Translations under genes and position numbers: made by a program
Assembly: GCA_023401595.1 (NCBI GenBank)
Contig: JAEXDQ010000051.1
Coordinates: forward strand, 1 to 64,000
Source of the DNA: Spirochaetota bacterium
Lineage (GTDB): Bacteria; Spirochaetota; Spirochaetia; Sphaerochaetales; Sphaerochaetaceae
Direction of reading: 5' to 3'
Length of the DNA: 64,000 bases
Shown here: in pieces, positions 41,292 through 50,185 of the stretch
How the letters are laid out: every line of letters begins with the position of its first letter
Numbering within the stretch: position 1 is the stretch's first letter
The notes under the pieces: model-generated
Seen by the model: the letters and a program-made list of their open reading frames with translations, nothing else
The model's database searches: none
What the model was told of the DNA's origin: nothing

Positions 41292-43027
41292 TATTGCAGC
41301 GCTCCTTTCTTTTGCGATTCATTCAACTCCCGGTAGAATGCGTTGCGTTCCAGAAGTTCACCGTGTGTTCCGATATCGTCGAGCCGTCCATCCTCCAGAA
41401 TGATGATCATGTCCGCCGTCTCGATGGACGCAACCCGTTGGGCGATGATGATCTTCGTCGTTCCCGGTAGGTTTTCTGCGAGCCCCTTGCGAAGCTTCGC
41501 TTCTGTGGCCGTGTCCACTGAACTGGTCGAATCGTCGAGAATCAGTACTTTCGGGTGTTTCAGTATCGCTCGGGCTATGCATAGCCGTTGTTTCTGCCCT
41601 CCCGACACATTGACGCCTCCCTGTCCTAATTCCGTCTCATAGCCGTTTTCCAACCGGTCGATGAATTCATCGACGCAGGCGATACGACAGGCCCGTTCGA
41701 TTTCTTCGTCGGTCGCGTCCTCCTTTCCCCAGCGGAGGTTTTCCCTGACGGTACCTGAGAACAATGTGTTCTTCTGCAATACCATGGCGATGGCTTCCCT
41801 CAGATGCCGCAACGGATATTCCTTCACATTCCTGCCGTCTACATATACCGCGCCTTCCGTAGCGTCATACAATCTGGGAATCAGCTGTACCAAGGTCGAT
41901 TTCGCCGCGCCCGTCTCCCCGATGATTCCTACCGTCTGCCCCGCGCCGATATGGAAGGAGATGTCGGAAAGGACGTTCTCCGGCGCCTCCCGCTTGTATT
42001 TGAACGACACATGGTCGAAAACGATATCCCCGTGCAGGACTTCTGCATTCGGATCCGTGATTCCTTCCTGTTCCGTAATGTCGATCTCCTCGTCCATCAC
42101 TTCCAGAATTCGTTTGCCGGAGGCGAGGGACCGGGTCAGCATCTGGAATACGTTGGAGATCATCATCATGGAATTGAGTACCTGCATGACATAGCTGAGA
42201 AAGCCGGTGAGCGCTCCGATCTCCATATGTCCGATCATGGTCAGTCTGCCGCCGTACCAGAGAATCGCGATGATGGTGGTATACATCGCCAGCTGCATGG
42301 TCGGCATGTTGAGGGCCGTCAGTCTGAACGCACGTTCCGATATGTCCCTCAGGTTCGTGTTGACAGCAGAGAATTTCTCGATTTCATAGTCATGCCGGAC
42401 ATAGGCCTTGACCACCCTGATCGCCCGCAGGTTCTCCTGGATGATCCGGTTCACCTGGTCGATAGCCGATTGGACCTTCCCGTACAGCGGGCGGACATGG
42501 CTGATAATCCGCCACAGCAGGAAGGCGAGGGTCGGGGCCGCTATGAAGAATACCACGGCGAGCTTCGAGCTCATGAAGAACGAGGAGATCAGCGCGGTCA
42601 CCATCATGACCGGGGCCCTTACCGCCGGTCTCAGTCCCGTTGATACCGAATTTTGAATCGTAGTGACGTCATTGGTCAGTCGTGTGACCAGCGATGATGT
42701 CCTGAAATGATCCGTGTTGGCGAACGAAAAGCTCTGTATCTTCCGATATTCCTCTCGTCGCAGTTCCGCGCCCAGTCCCTGTCCGCAGGTGGCGGCGAAC
42801 CTGACGCTTCCGATGCCCAGGAACATCGCGAGCAGGGCGCAGCCGCACATCAAGGCGCCTTGTGTAAAGATGTACGCCTTGTCCCCGGTGGCCACGCCTA
42901 TGTCCACGATATCAGCCATGATGAACGGAATCAGAAGTTCAAGAGTCGTTTCCGCCGTGATGCACAGGACGGCCAGGTTCGCATATTTGCGATACGGCCT
43001 CATATAGGAATAAATACGTCTCAGCAT
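41291..43027 (-). CDS. ABC exporter half-transporter with degenerate ATPase site
   Basis: A protein of 578 residues with six spans and an ATPase domain. Walker A is IGETGAAKSTL, with Ala where Gly is usual. The signature is VSGGQKQRLCIARA and Walker B is VLILDDSTSSVD, where Asp replaces the catalytic Glu. These changes mark the non-hydrolysing site of a heterodimeric exporter; the next gene encodes the active partner. Probable role: export of drugs or lipophilic compounds, under MarR control. It is the first gene of the operon. The ribosome site is weak. Confidence 0.93.
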   Translation of the reverse strand: MLRRIYSYMRPYRKYANLAVLCITAETTLELLIPFIMADIVDIGVATGDKAYIFTQGALMCGCALLAMFLGIGSVRFAATCGQGLGAELRREEYRKIQSFSFANTDHFRTSSLVTRLTNDVTTIQNSVSTGLRPAVRAPVMMVTALISSFFMSSKLAVVFFIAAPTLAFLLWRIISHVRPLYGKVQSAIDQVNRIIQENLRAIRVVKAYVRHDYEIEKFSAVNTNLRDISERAFRLTALNMPTMQLAMYTTIIAILWYGGRLTMIGHMEIGALTGFLSYVMQVLNSMMMISNVFQMLTRSLASGKRILEVMDEEIDITEQEGITDPNAEVLHGDIVFDHVSFKYKREAPENVLSDISFHIGAGQTVGIIGETGAAKSTLVQLIPRLYDATEGAVYVDGRNVKEYPLRHLREAIAMVLQKNTLFSGTVRENLRWGKEDATDEEIERACRIACVDEFIDRLENGYETELGQGGVNVSGGQKQRLCIARAILKHPKVLILDDSTSSVDTATEAKLRKGLAENLPGTTKIIIAQRVASIETADMIIILEDGRLDDIGTHGELLERNAFYRELNESQKKGALQ

Positions 43028-43080
43028 GGATGCCAGCCTGCCTTTGCGTTGCTTTGTGATAGTTTAGAAATGTTGTACTT

Positions 43081-43115
43081 GCAACTATTGTATAAGCAAT
43101 AGTTGCTACAGTCAA
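43081..43115 (-). promoter_or_regulatory. Promoter and operator of the ABC-ABC-MarR operon
   Basis: On the minus strand TTGACT (43115-43110) and TACAAT (43092-43087) are exactly 17 bases apart. A perfect dyad, GCAACTATTG (43081-43090) and CAATAGTTGC (43097-43106), covers the spacer and the -10 box. Size and placement are typical of MarR repression. Confidence 0.85.
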
Positions 43116-43347
43116 CAAGAAAGACAGTTTTATTTCCGCCGCATCGGAGCGAGCCATAAGGGGGCAGGTGTTTTTGGTAGGCGTTTTGGGTAGGCCTTGG
43201 CAACAGGCCGTATATGCGGATGGGGTTAGGGAACAGTGTTGCTATGACTGCGTTGGGCTATTTGCCGCATGAAAACGAAATGAAAACGAATTCCACAGAA
43301 CCCTTCAGCGGAAGTGCCGTAAACACAAGAGAATGCCGATATCGCGG
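43116..43347. other. Intergenic, no gene seen
   Basis: I see no supported gene between the ABC operon promoter and the TfoX-C promoter. Short open frames here lack ribosome sites and recognisable protein features. Confidence 0.5.
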
Positions 43348-43376
43348 ATTGCCCTCGCTTGGAAACAGTAATATAC
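43348..43376 (+). promoter_or_regulatory. Promoter of the TfoX-C gene
   Basis: TTGCCC (43348-43353) and TATACT (43371-43376) are 17 bases apart, 18 bases before the start codon. Confidence 0.65.
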
Positions 43377-43394
43377 TTTGTCCGGAGGACGAGC

Positions 43395-43676
43395 ATGGGC
43401 GCATTATCCGATTTACCCAATATCGGCGGAACAGTTGAACGGCAGCTGCACGAGGTTGGCATCATGAGCGATGATGATTTGCGTGCCGTTGGAAGTAAAG
43501 CGGCTTGGTTACGGATTCTTTCGATTGACCCCTCGGCCTGTTATAGCCGCCTCTGTGCGTTGGAAGGTGCGATTCGGGGGATTCGATGGCATGACCTCGA
43601 TCCGGAAACGAAGGCCGGCCTGAAACAGTTCTATCAGCAAGAAAAAAAAACGCTTGAACGCTGGTGTCCGTCTTGA
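43395..43676 (+). CDS. TfoX/Sxy C-terminal domain protein
   Basis: A small protein of 93 residues made of the TfoX C-terminal helix-hairpin-helix-like domain alone. LSDLPNIGGTVERQLHEVGI opens the domain and AWLRILSIDPSACYSRLCAL follows. The N-terminal TfoX domain is absent, as in many stand-alone members. The cellular role is unknown; the full-length relatives regulate competence. GGAGGA ends 5 bases before the ATG at 43395. The promoter of the ROK gene begins inside its last codons. Confidence 0.85.
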   Translation: MGALSDLPNIGGTVERQLHEVGIMSDDDLRAVGSKAAWLRILSIDPSACYSRLCALEGAIRGIRWHDLDPETKAGLKQFYQQEKKTLERWCPS

Positions 43677-43741
43677 CAAGTCGGTGGCGTCTCCTATAGT
43701 CTTTATTTATTAAAGATGGTTTATTAAATATATTTATTATA
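43673..43741 (+). promoter_or_regulatory. Promoter and AT-rich repeat operator of the ROK-MFS pair
   Basis: TTGACA (43673-43678) and TATAGT (43695-43700) are 16 bases apart. Right after come TTTATTAAA at 43706 and again at 43720, and TTTATTATA at 43733, spaced by about 14 bases. ROK repressors such as XylR and NagC bind AT-rich TTTATT-type sites, so autoregulation is likely. Confidence 0.68.
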
Positions 43742-43766
43742 TATGGGCGGAGATGGTAGGTAGAAT

Positions 43767-44774
43767 ATGGGAGCGCCGGAAGTAAAGGAATTGAAACGAT
43801 ATCATACGCAGATGATACGGAACGTCTTGCTCAAGGAAGACGGGCTGACAGTGCGTGAGATCGCGACAAAAACAGGTTTGAGCATTGTGACCGTCGGCGC
43901 GTTGTTGCAACGGATGTCCGCCTGTGGGGAACTGTCGCCTCCCCGCCAGCAGCCTTCAGAATGCGGCCGTCCGGCTTGTCTGTATTCCTACGATCTATCC
44001 TCCTCATATGCGCTGATCCTCAACGGTTTTCATATGGGCGCGGTTTCAAGCGGTATTACCGTCCAGGTCGTGGACCTGAAGGGGAGAATCGTCCACAACG
44101 ACCGGCATGTCGTGCGGCACGTGGACATTGAAGCGTTCGACGTCATTATCGACGGTCTGCTTGGGCAATTCCCCTCGATAAAGACTTTAGGGTTCGTATT
44201 GCCTGGGGAGGAGTACGGGGGCGTCGTCACCTGTGGGGATTTCGAGGCTTTGAACGGGATATCTTTCACTACCCACATGGAAGAGCGCTATGGACTGCCC
44301 GTCTATTTTGACAATGACGTGAACGCCGCCGTCCGCGGCTTCTGCGCCAGACGCAGACTGCAGGAGACCTCCGTCGTCTATCTCTATTTTCCGGATGGAT
44401 TTCCCCCGGGAGCCGGAGTATTCCTCAACGGGGACGTCTATGGCGGTGCGACGAACTTCGCCGGGGAACTCAATTTCCTGCCGTTCGATATCGACTGGGG
44501 GCATCCGTCAGAGACGGCGCTGCTGGATTATCTCCATAAGCTCGCCACGACGGTCTGCTGCTTGTACAACCCGGCGGTGCTGGTGTTGAACGGAAGGGCC
44601 ATCACCCGGACGGTCTTGCAGGAGGTTCACGCGCATTGCGCCGGAATCATCCCCTCCGCTTGCGTTCCTGAATTCGTTCTGTCCGAAGACATCCTGTGGG
44701 ATATCACCGAAGGTGCGATCTCCGGCGTACTCGGCCTGTTGAACAGACCGGAGACTTTTTGTAAGGAAGTATAA
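43767..44774 (+). CDS. ROK-family transcriptional repressor
   Basis: A protein of 335 residues with an N-terminal winged helix (LTVREIATKTGLSIVTVGAL LQR region, about 27-50) and a ROK sugar-binding domain. The sugar site is recognisable in VYFDNDVNAAV, and the ROK signature region in GAGVFLNGDVYGGATNFAGE. The ATP-binding DxGxT motif and the zinc motif CxCGxxGC are missing, so it is a pure regulator and not a kinase. It starts just after an AT-rich operator-like repeat and ends 2 bases before an MFS transporter gene, whose substrate is presumably its inducer. Confidence 0.88.
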   Translation: MGAPEVKELKRYHTQMIRNVLLKEDGLTVREIATKTGLSIVTVGALLQRMSACGELSPPRQQPSECGRPACLYSYDLSSSYALILNGFHMGAVSSGITVQVVDLKGRIVHNDRHVVRHVDIEAFDVIIDGLLGQFPSIKTLGFVLPGEEYGGVVTCGDFEALNGISFTTHMEERYGLPVYFDNDVNAAVRGFCARRRLQETSVVYLYFPDGFPPGAGVFLNGDVYGGATNFAGELNFLPFDIDWGHPSETALLDYLHKLATTVCCLYNPAVLVLNGRAITRTVLQEVHAHCAGIIPSACVPEFVLSEDILWDITEGAISGVLGLLNRPETFCKEV

Positions 44775-44776
44775 AA

Positions 44777-45940
44777 ATGGCGACGTTTTTTCTCGTGATC
44801 ATCTATCTTGCGTTCATCAGCTTGGGGCTGCCTGATTCGTTGCTCGGTTCCGCATGGCCGATCATGCATCTGGAATTGAATGCGCCGATGTCGTTCGCGG
44901 GTATCATATCCATGATAGTGAGCGGAGGGACGATCGTATCGAGTCTGTCCAGCGGCTTCTTGCTCTCCCGTTTCGGTACCGGCAAAGTCACGTTCGTCAG
45001 CGTCCTGATGACCGCGGTGGCCCTGCTGGGCTTTTCTTTGTCGGATTCTTTCCTCTGGCTCTGCGTTCTCGCCATTCCGCTGGGATTGGGGGCCGGGGCG
45101 GTCGATTCCGGCTTGAACAGCTTTGTCGCGGCCCATTACAAGGCACGCCACATGAGCTGGCTCCACTGTTTCTGGGGAATAGGCGCTACCTGCGGGCCGA
45201 TCATCATGGCTGCATGGATCGCGCGAAGCGGCCAGTGGCGCAACGGATATCTGACCGTCTCGCTGATTCAGTTCGCTTTGGTCCTGACGCTGTTGTTCAC
45301 ACTGTCGTTGTGGAAACGTTTTGACCGGCCCGCCGGGCTTCGTTCAGCAGATGAGGCTGCCGCAGAAGTCGATACCAAGGCTCGCGCGTCTCTCGCCCCC
45401 GTACTATGCTCATTTCTTTGCTATTGTTCCATAGAGTCCACGACCGGCATATGGGGGGCGTCGTATCTGGTGTCGCTCCGCGGCCTTGACGCATCGACCG
45501 CCGCGAGATGGATTTCCATGTTCTATCTGGGTATCACCGTCGGCAGGCTGCTTTCCGGGTTCGTCACGATCAAGCTGAGCGGACCGAAGATGATCCGTCT
45601 TGGAGAGGCTTTTTGCGCGGTAGGCGTCCTTATATTGATGTTTGCGCTTCCTACGTGGAGCGCGGTCGTCGGGTTGCTGTTCATCGGACTTGGTCTCGCC
45701 CCTGTGTTTCCCGGTATGCTGCATGAGACGCCTGTACGGTTCGGTACTCTTCACGCCCAGAGGAACATGGGCTATCAGATGGCTTCGGCGTATGTCGGCA
45801 GTACCTTCATGCCGCCTATTTTTGGTTTCGTCGCCAGCCGGATGTCGATGGCCTTGCTACCGTTCCTGCAAATGGGACTGCTGCTGGCCATGACGCTTTG
45901 CTGCGAGGTGACCAACCGGCAGATGCGACAGTCGAAATGA
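44777..45940 (+). CDS. MFS transporter, sugar type
   Basis: A membrane protein of 387 residues with about 12 spans. The block FGTGKVTFVSVLMTAVALLG and the segment SWLHCFWGIGATCGPII resemble the FucP-like or YfkF-like branch of the major facilitator family. An internal repeat of the two six-helix halves is visible (SGFLLSRF versus SGFVTIKL). It likely brings in a sugar released by the nearby glycosidase and is probably controlled by the ROK protein. A ribosome site AAGGAAG precedes the ATG; the gap to the ROK stop is 2 bases. Confidence 0.87.
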   Translation: MATFFLVIIYLAFISLGLPDSLLGSAWPIMHLELNAPMSFAGIISMIVSGGTIVSSLSSGFLLSRFGTGKVTFVSVLMTAVALLGFSLSDSFLWLCVLAIPLGLGAGAVDSGLNSFVAAHYKARHMSWLHCFWGIGATCGPIIMAAWIARSGQWRNGYLTVSLIQFALVLTLLFTLSLWKRFDRPAGLRSADEAAAEVDTKARASLAPVLCSFLCYCSIESTTGIWGASYLVSLRGLDASTAARWISMFYLGITVGRLLSGFVTIKLSGPKMIRLGEAFCAVGVLILMFALPTWSAVVGLLFIGLGLAPVFPGMLHETPVRFGTLHAQRNMGYQMASAYVGSTFMPPIFGFVASRMSMALLPFLQMGLLLAMTLCCEVTNRQMRQSK

Positions 45941-46012
45941 TCCGGGACGACGGTTTTCCGCCACGCCGTTTTGTGGTATCATCATCCGGAATACAATGTT
46001 CATGGGGGAATG

Positions 46013-47137
46013 ATGGATAAGCCTACGGCGGGCGGAATCGCCCGTTCAATCATGATAAAACCTGCTTCTTCGGCATGCAATCTGGAATGCGCCTATTGTT
46101 TCTACAAGGATGAGGCGTCCCTTCGTAAAGTCGCTTGTCATCCGTTCATGGAGGAACGGACGGTAGTCTCTCTGCTTGAAAAGGGGTTGGATGGGGCCGA
46201 TGCCGTGACCTTCGCCTTTCAAGGCGGCGAGCCTTCCTTGGTCGGACTGGACTGGTTCAAGAGGTTTGTGGAGCTGGAAAAAGGGTTGAACCTGGACGGC
46301 AAACGCGTCAATTATGGGTTTCAGACCAACGGAACGTTGCTCGACGACGCCTGGGGGCGGTTCTTCCGCGATAACCATTTTCTGGTCGGTATCTCCTGCG
46401 ACGGTTTTCCGAAGCTCCATAACCTCTACAGGAAAAGAGTTGACGCCTCCCGAAGCAGCGACGGGGTATTTCGGGGGATAGACGCCATGCAGCGCAACAA
46501 CGTCGATCTGAACATCCTTACCGTCGTCACCGACGCCGTGGCGGACAATATCGATAGCATGTGGGATTTCTTCATGGACAAGGGCCTTGTGTTCCAGCAG
46601 TACATCGCATGCCTGGATCCCCTGGAGGGTGACGCGAACAGGTTCCTGGATCCTGTCGCCTATGGCAGGTTCTTGATTCGGCTCGCAAGGAAATGGGTGT
46701 CCGCGTTGCAGGGCTCCCGGCCGGTATCCATTCGTCTGTTCGATAATTTCATCAGCATACTGATGGGCTATCACCCCGAGGAATGCGACATGAATGGTCA
46801 TTGTTCGGTTCAATATGTCATTGAAAGCGACGGCGCGGTATATCCCTGCGATTTTTATTGCACCGACCGGTATGAGCTTGGAAACATAAACGATATGACC
46901 ATCGCAGAGCTTGACGCTCGGCGCAATGAGATTAATTTCCTGCATGAATCTGATGAAGTGCATGAGGATTGCAAGGCGTGTCCGATTTTTCCGCTCTGCA
47001 GGGCTGGTTGCAAACGGAACCGCGACGCCGCGAACAAATTTAGGTTCTGCGAGAGCTATCGGATGTTGTTCAACGAGATGGGGGAGACCTTCGCTAGGAT
47101 AGCCGCTTCCTTGGTACAGGAAAACAGCGTCAAGTGA
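46013..47137 (+). CDS. Anaerobic sulfatase-maturating radical-SAM enzyme (anSME)
   Basis: A protein of 374 residues that oxidises the active-site Cys or Ser of sulfatases to formylglycine. The radical-SAM cluster is bound by Cys22, Cys26 and Cys29 (ACNLECAYCFYKDE, where the family has CNxxCxYCFY). FAFQGGEPSLVGLDW follows. The C-terminal SPASM domain has the cysteine series around CSVQY, VYPCDFYC and CKACPIFPLCRAGC for two more clusters. The sulfatase at 50308 has the matching CTPSR motif, so substrate and maturase are both local. The start at 46013 uses GGGGG just upstream; 46010 is an alternative. Confidence 0.95.
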   Translation: MDKPTAGGIARSIMIKPASSACNLECAYCFYKDEASLRKVACHPFMEERTVVSLLEKGLDGADAVTFAFQGGEPSLVGLDWFKRFVELEKGLNLDGKRVNYGFQTNGTLLDDAWGRFFRDNHFLVGISCDGFPKLHNLYRKRVDASRSSDGVFRGIDAMQRNNVDLNILTVVTDAVADNIDSMWDFFMDKGLVFQQYIACLDPLEGDANRFLDPVAYGRFLIRLARKWVSALQGSRPVSIRLFDNFISILMGYHPEECDMNGHCSVQYVIESDGAVYPCDFYCTDRYELGNINDMTIAELDARRNEINFLHESDEVHEDCKACPIFPLCRAGCKRNRDAANKFRFCESYRMLFNEMGETFARIAASLVQENSVK

Positions 47138-47142
47138 ACGGT

Positions 47143-47190
47143 CGCGACTTTGCGGCGAGAGGCGCGAAGTCGCGGGACGCGGGGTATTTG
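47143..47190. terminator. Bidirectional terminator after anSME
   Basis: CGCGACTT (47143-47150) pairs with AAGTCGCG (47167-47174), followed downstream by TTTGTTTTT. It sits between the convergent anSME and AraC genes. Confidence 0.6.
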
Positions 47191-47194
47191 TTTT

Positions 47195-49456
47195 TCATTC
47201 CGTCTGTTTGCTTTTGTCCGCTCCCTCCGGTATGGAGCTCTGCCGCCGGAAATCTGACGGCAATATGCCGAAACGTTTTTGGAACGCCCTCCTGAAGGTC
47301 TGCGGGTTTGCGTAGCCGCAGGCCAGGGCGGCTTCGTTGATCGGCTCTTCAGGCGCTTCCAGCAGCCTTTCTTTCGCTTTGGTCAGCCGGTAATTCTCAA
47401 GATATTGTGAAAAACTCGTATCCATCCGTGTTTTCATGAAATGGTATAGGTAATTCTCCTTGACCTTGAGGTCTACGGCCATGTTGGATAAAGTAAGGCC
47501 AGGTTCTTGAAAATGTCCTTGGATATAGTCGACGACGCTCGTGACCATCTGCTGGTTCCGTCCCTCCTTCGAGTGGACGGCCTCGCCGGCTTGGTCTGAA
47601 AAGAAATCCAGGACCTCGGAAAATAGGGTGAACTGTTTTGGAATGACGCTGATATCCTCCTTCTGACAATAGGCGAGGGCCGTGCCATACAGGGCCTTGA
47701 ACAACCGGAGCGTCTGTTCGGGGCCAAGCTGGCGTCGCTTGAAATTATCGTCATACAGTCCTTGCAGTATCGCTTGGGTGCTTTCGATATCCCGCTTCAT
47801 GCTGCTGAGCAACAACGCCCGTTCCGTGTCCTTGTCGTAGGACGCTGTATCTGAACGTGTCTCCAGCTCCCCGTATCGTCTGATTGTATTCTTGCGGTTC
47901 TCGTTCAGGATGCTTTGCGCGACGAAATTGCATTCTTCCGGCGTGTTCTTCATGCTGTTGACGGTATGGTTGTCGTTCGAGACCGCCATCGATACCTCAT
48001 AGGGGGTGATTTTTTTGAACGAACTCCAGAACATGTCCAGCTCCTTGTTGAGTCCGGTCCGGTCTTTGCTCCAGACAAGCAGCCAGACGTTGAACGTCAG
48101 ATCCATGTAGAGGTAGAACATTTTGCCGAATATCTGCTCGGCCTCCTTCGTCGCGGCGATTCGTGAGAAATCTATATCGTCGATATTGGTCGCCTCGTCC
48201 GTGTTGTGCCAGATGATTTTCGCCATGACGACGGTCATGTCCGCATCGATTGGGAAGACATGTCCGCTACGTTCAAGCATGCCGTTCAGTTCTTTCGGCG
48301 CCATGTCCCTTCCATGGATCAGCCGCCTGAAGAACGTCTCCGTCATGAACGGCGTCCTGCCTCCCAGCAATTCGTTTTCCGTCTGATGCTCGGTGATCGC
48401 TTTGATCGTACTTGTTATCTGCTCGTAGGAGGTGTCGTCAGAGAACGATTTCCCATTGCTCAGCAATTGCTTCAGCTTGTTCCAGTCCTTCTGGCTCTCA
48501 TACGCCGTGAATACGATAATGATGAAGCAGACGATCAACGCCAGCGTCGTAGAGAAGGAGAATATGCCCCACATGGGATCCTGTCTGGCTTCCAGCTCCT
48601 TGTAGGCTATCGCGGAGAAGAAACGCAGCTGGCTGATATCGCTGGTCGCGACAGATATCAAATATCTGATTCCATCATCCCCGATGACATCATGCTGCCC
48701 GTCCGTCAGCTTCGCATGTTTCCAATGGATGTCGCCGTTGCTCAGGATGATCGTACCGTTGGCGTCGGTGACGCAATATTTGCCTGCGTCGCCGATTTCC
48801 AGACGTGACAGGAGATCTCTGAAAAAAGCTTCATCGAGCAACAGCAACAGCTTTCCAGCGTTTTCAGAAGGATTGGAAAGGGGGAAGGTCTGTATATAGG
48901 GAATCACCCGTTTCTTCTGTCCGTCGATCGTGGCGACAACTGACGGGTAGTATGTGTTCGATTTGCTCGACCACAGGTATTTCGATTGCCACTGCCTGCT
49001 GTTCATACCCTGGAATTCGATGATGGGGTACACCTTGTCAATATCGAAAATTGCGTTACGGCTGTTCATCAGGTATCCGCTGGCCCGTGAATATACATAC
49101 ACCTCCTCAAGCATTGGGTTTACCGACCGGGTTGACGGCAGCTGTTCCTGAGCGTCGATGACCGTCTGGATTTCGCTGGAGCCCTCGTCGATCTTTCCTT
49201 GATAGATGAATCTGGTAATATCCTTGTTCAGGAGCAGCAGCTGTGACGTTTTCTGTGACTGGTCAATGTACGAATCGACTATGGTCTGGGTCAGTTCAAG
49301 CACCGTCATGTTCTGTTCGATCACATTGCTTCTCATTTCCTTGACGCCCCAGGACTGGCTGACGAGCAGACTGCATATGCAGATGGCGATGACGATTGAG
49401 ATGGTGACGATCAACTTGCCGGTCAAGGCGTCGATTTTCCGCGTTTTCCTCAACAT
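47195..49456 (-). CDS. Membrane-bound AraC-family regulator with extracytoplasmic sensor
   Basis: A protein of 753 residues. An N-terminal span (about 13-33) and a second span (about 280-300, FSTTLALIVCFIIIVF) enclose an extracytoplasmic sensor domain, probably Cache-like. The rest is cytoplasmic and ends in an AraC double helix-turn-helix (SNMAVDLKVKENYLYHFMKT, then INEAALACGYANPQTFRRAF). Such one-component sensors commonly control oligosaccharide ABC importers of the LplB/YtcP type, and one is encoded at 51842-55440. It is therefore the best candidate regulator of the glycan operon. It is divergent from the thioredoxin-like lipoprotein. Confidence 0.9.
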   Translation of the reverse strand: MLRKTRKIDALTGKLIVTISIVIAICICSLLVSQSWGVKEMRSNVIEQNMTVLELTQTIVDSYIDQSQKTSQLLLLNKDITRFIYQGKIDEGSSEIQTVIDAQEQLPSTRSVNPMLEEVYVYSRASGYLMNSRNAIFDIDKVYPIIEFQGMNSRQWQSKYLWSSKSNTYYPSVVATIDGQKKRVIPYIQTFPLSNPSENAGKLLLLLDEAFFRDLLSRLEIGDAGKYCVTDANGTIILSNGDIHWKHAKLTDGQHDVIGDDGIRYLISVATSDISQLRFFSAIAYKELEARQDPMWGIFSFSTTLALIVCFIIIVFTAYESQKDWNKLKQLLSNGKSFSDDTSYEQITSTIKAITEHQTENELLGGRTPFMTETFFRRLIHGRDMAPKELNGMLERSGHVFPIDADMTVVMAKIIWHNTDEATNIDDIDFSRIAATKEAEQIFGKMFYLYMDLTFNVWLLVWSKDRTGLNKELDMFWSSFKKITPYEVSMAVSNDNHTVNSMKNTPEECNFVAQSILNENRKNTIRRYGELETRSDTASYDKDTERALLLSSMKRDIESTQAILQGLYDDNFKRRQLGPEQTLRLFKALYGTALAYCQKEDISVIPKQFTLFSEVLDFFSDQAGEAVHSKEGRNQQMVTSVVDYIQGHFQEPGLTLSNMAVDLKVKENYLYHFMKTRMDTSFSQYLENYRLTKAKERLLEAPEEPINEAALACGYANPQTFRRAFQKRFGILPSDFRRQSSIPEGADKSKQTE

Positions 49457-49502
49457 GGCGACAGTATATCATGAAAAATGCTGCGGAAAGTGGAAGATTG
49501 CG

Positions 49503-49511
49503 TGATATGAT
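49503..49511 (+). promoter_or_regulatory. Extended -10 element just before the thioredoxin-like gene
   Basis: TGATATGAT (49503-49511) fits TGnTATAAT with one mismatch. The predicted first transcribed base is the A of the ATG at 49518, so the message may be leaderless. Only GGGAA, too close to serve as a ribosome site, lies between. Confidence 0.4.
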
Positions 49512-49517
49512 GGGAAT

Positions 49518-50135
49518 ATGAAGAAGACGATTCCTCTGCTATTGGTTCTTGTGGTCTCTCTTACGATCTCCTGTGTTTCTCCGGCAGGTTCTCCGGCAGG
49601 TTCTCCGGCAGGTCGCGGACCGGGCGTGATTCCGACCTTTGAAGAAAGGCTTCAGGGGAAATGCTATGATCTGGACGGAAACCCCGTCAGGCTTTCTGCC
49701 GATTACTATCTGGTCTATTATGCGGCTGATTGGTGTCCGCATTGCTCCGACTACGCCCAGCAGTTGAAGACGACGTACGAGCTTCTGCGCCGGATGTATG
49801 GAAACGTCGAGATCATCTTCGCCGGCCACGAACGGGATGTATCCAATGAGAATCTGGTTTCCTTCATGGAGCAGGGCCGGTATCCGTTCCCGTACCTCAG
49901 GTACGAATACAGGGACGAGACCGGAATCATGGATCTGGTCGATGTTCCTAAATTCTGGGTTCCCGGTTTTGTCCTTGTGGACAGGTCCGGCAAGGTGCTG
50001 TCGTCTTCAAACGGATTGTCGTTCGAGGACTATTCCCGCGACCGGCCGATCCAGTACTATCAGGCGATACAGCAGTGCGATTGCGTCGTAGACGCGGACT
50101 GGACCGTATCTCCACCTCCGTCCCAATCCGAGTGA
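49518..50135 (+). CDS. Thioredoxin-fold lipoprotein
   Basis: An exported protein of 205 residues. The signal peptide ends in a lipobox (LVVSLTISC-V). A SPAG-SPAG-SPAG spacer follows, then a TlpA/thioredoxin domain with active site AADWCPHCSDYAQQL (WCPHC) at about residue 73. It would sit on the periplasmic face and handle protein disulfides or reduce a partner. Its place beside the anSME, sulfatase and importer genes suggests service to exported proteins of this locus, but this is inference. Tandem 12-base repeats encode the spacer. Confidence 0.87.
   Translation: MKKTIPLLLVLVVSLTISCVSPAGSPAGSPAGRGPGVIPTFEERLQGKCYDLDGNPVRLSADYYLVYYAADWCPHCSDYAQQLKTTYELLRRMYGNVEIIFAGHERDVSNENLVSFMEQGRYPFPYLRYEYRDETGIMDLVDVPKFWVPGFVLVDRSGKVLSSSNGLSFEDYSRDRPIQYYQAIQQCDCVVDADWTVSPPPSQSE
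49578..49613 (+). repeat. 12-bp perfect tandem repeat (SPAG) in the lipoprotein spacer
   Basis: TCTCCGGCAGGT occurs three times without change, directly after the lipid-anchored Cys codon and one Val codon. Copy-number change would alter the tether length in frame. Confidence 0.9.
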
Positions 50136-50185
50136 TTTACGATTCCGTTCTGCCGCTGATTTAGATTGCGCAACCAAACCCCGGC

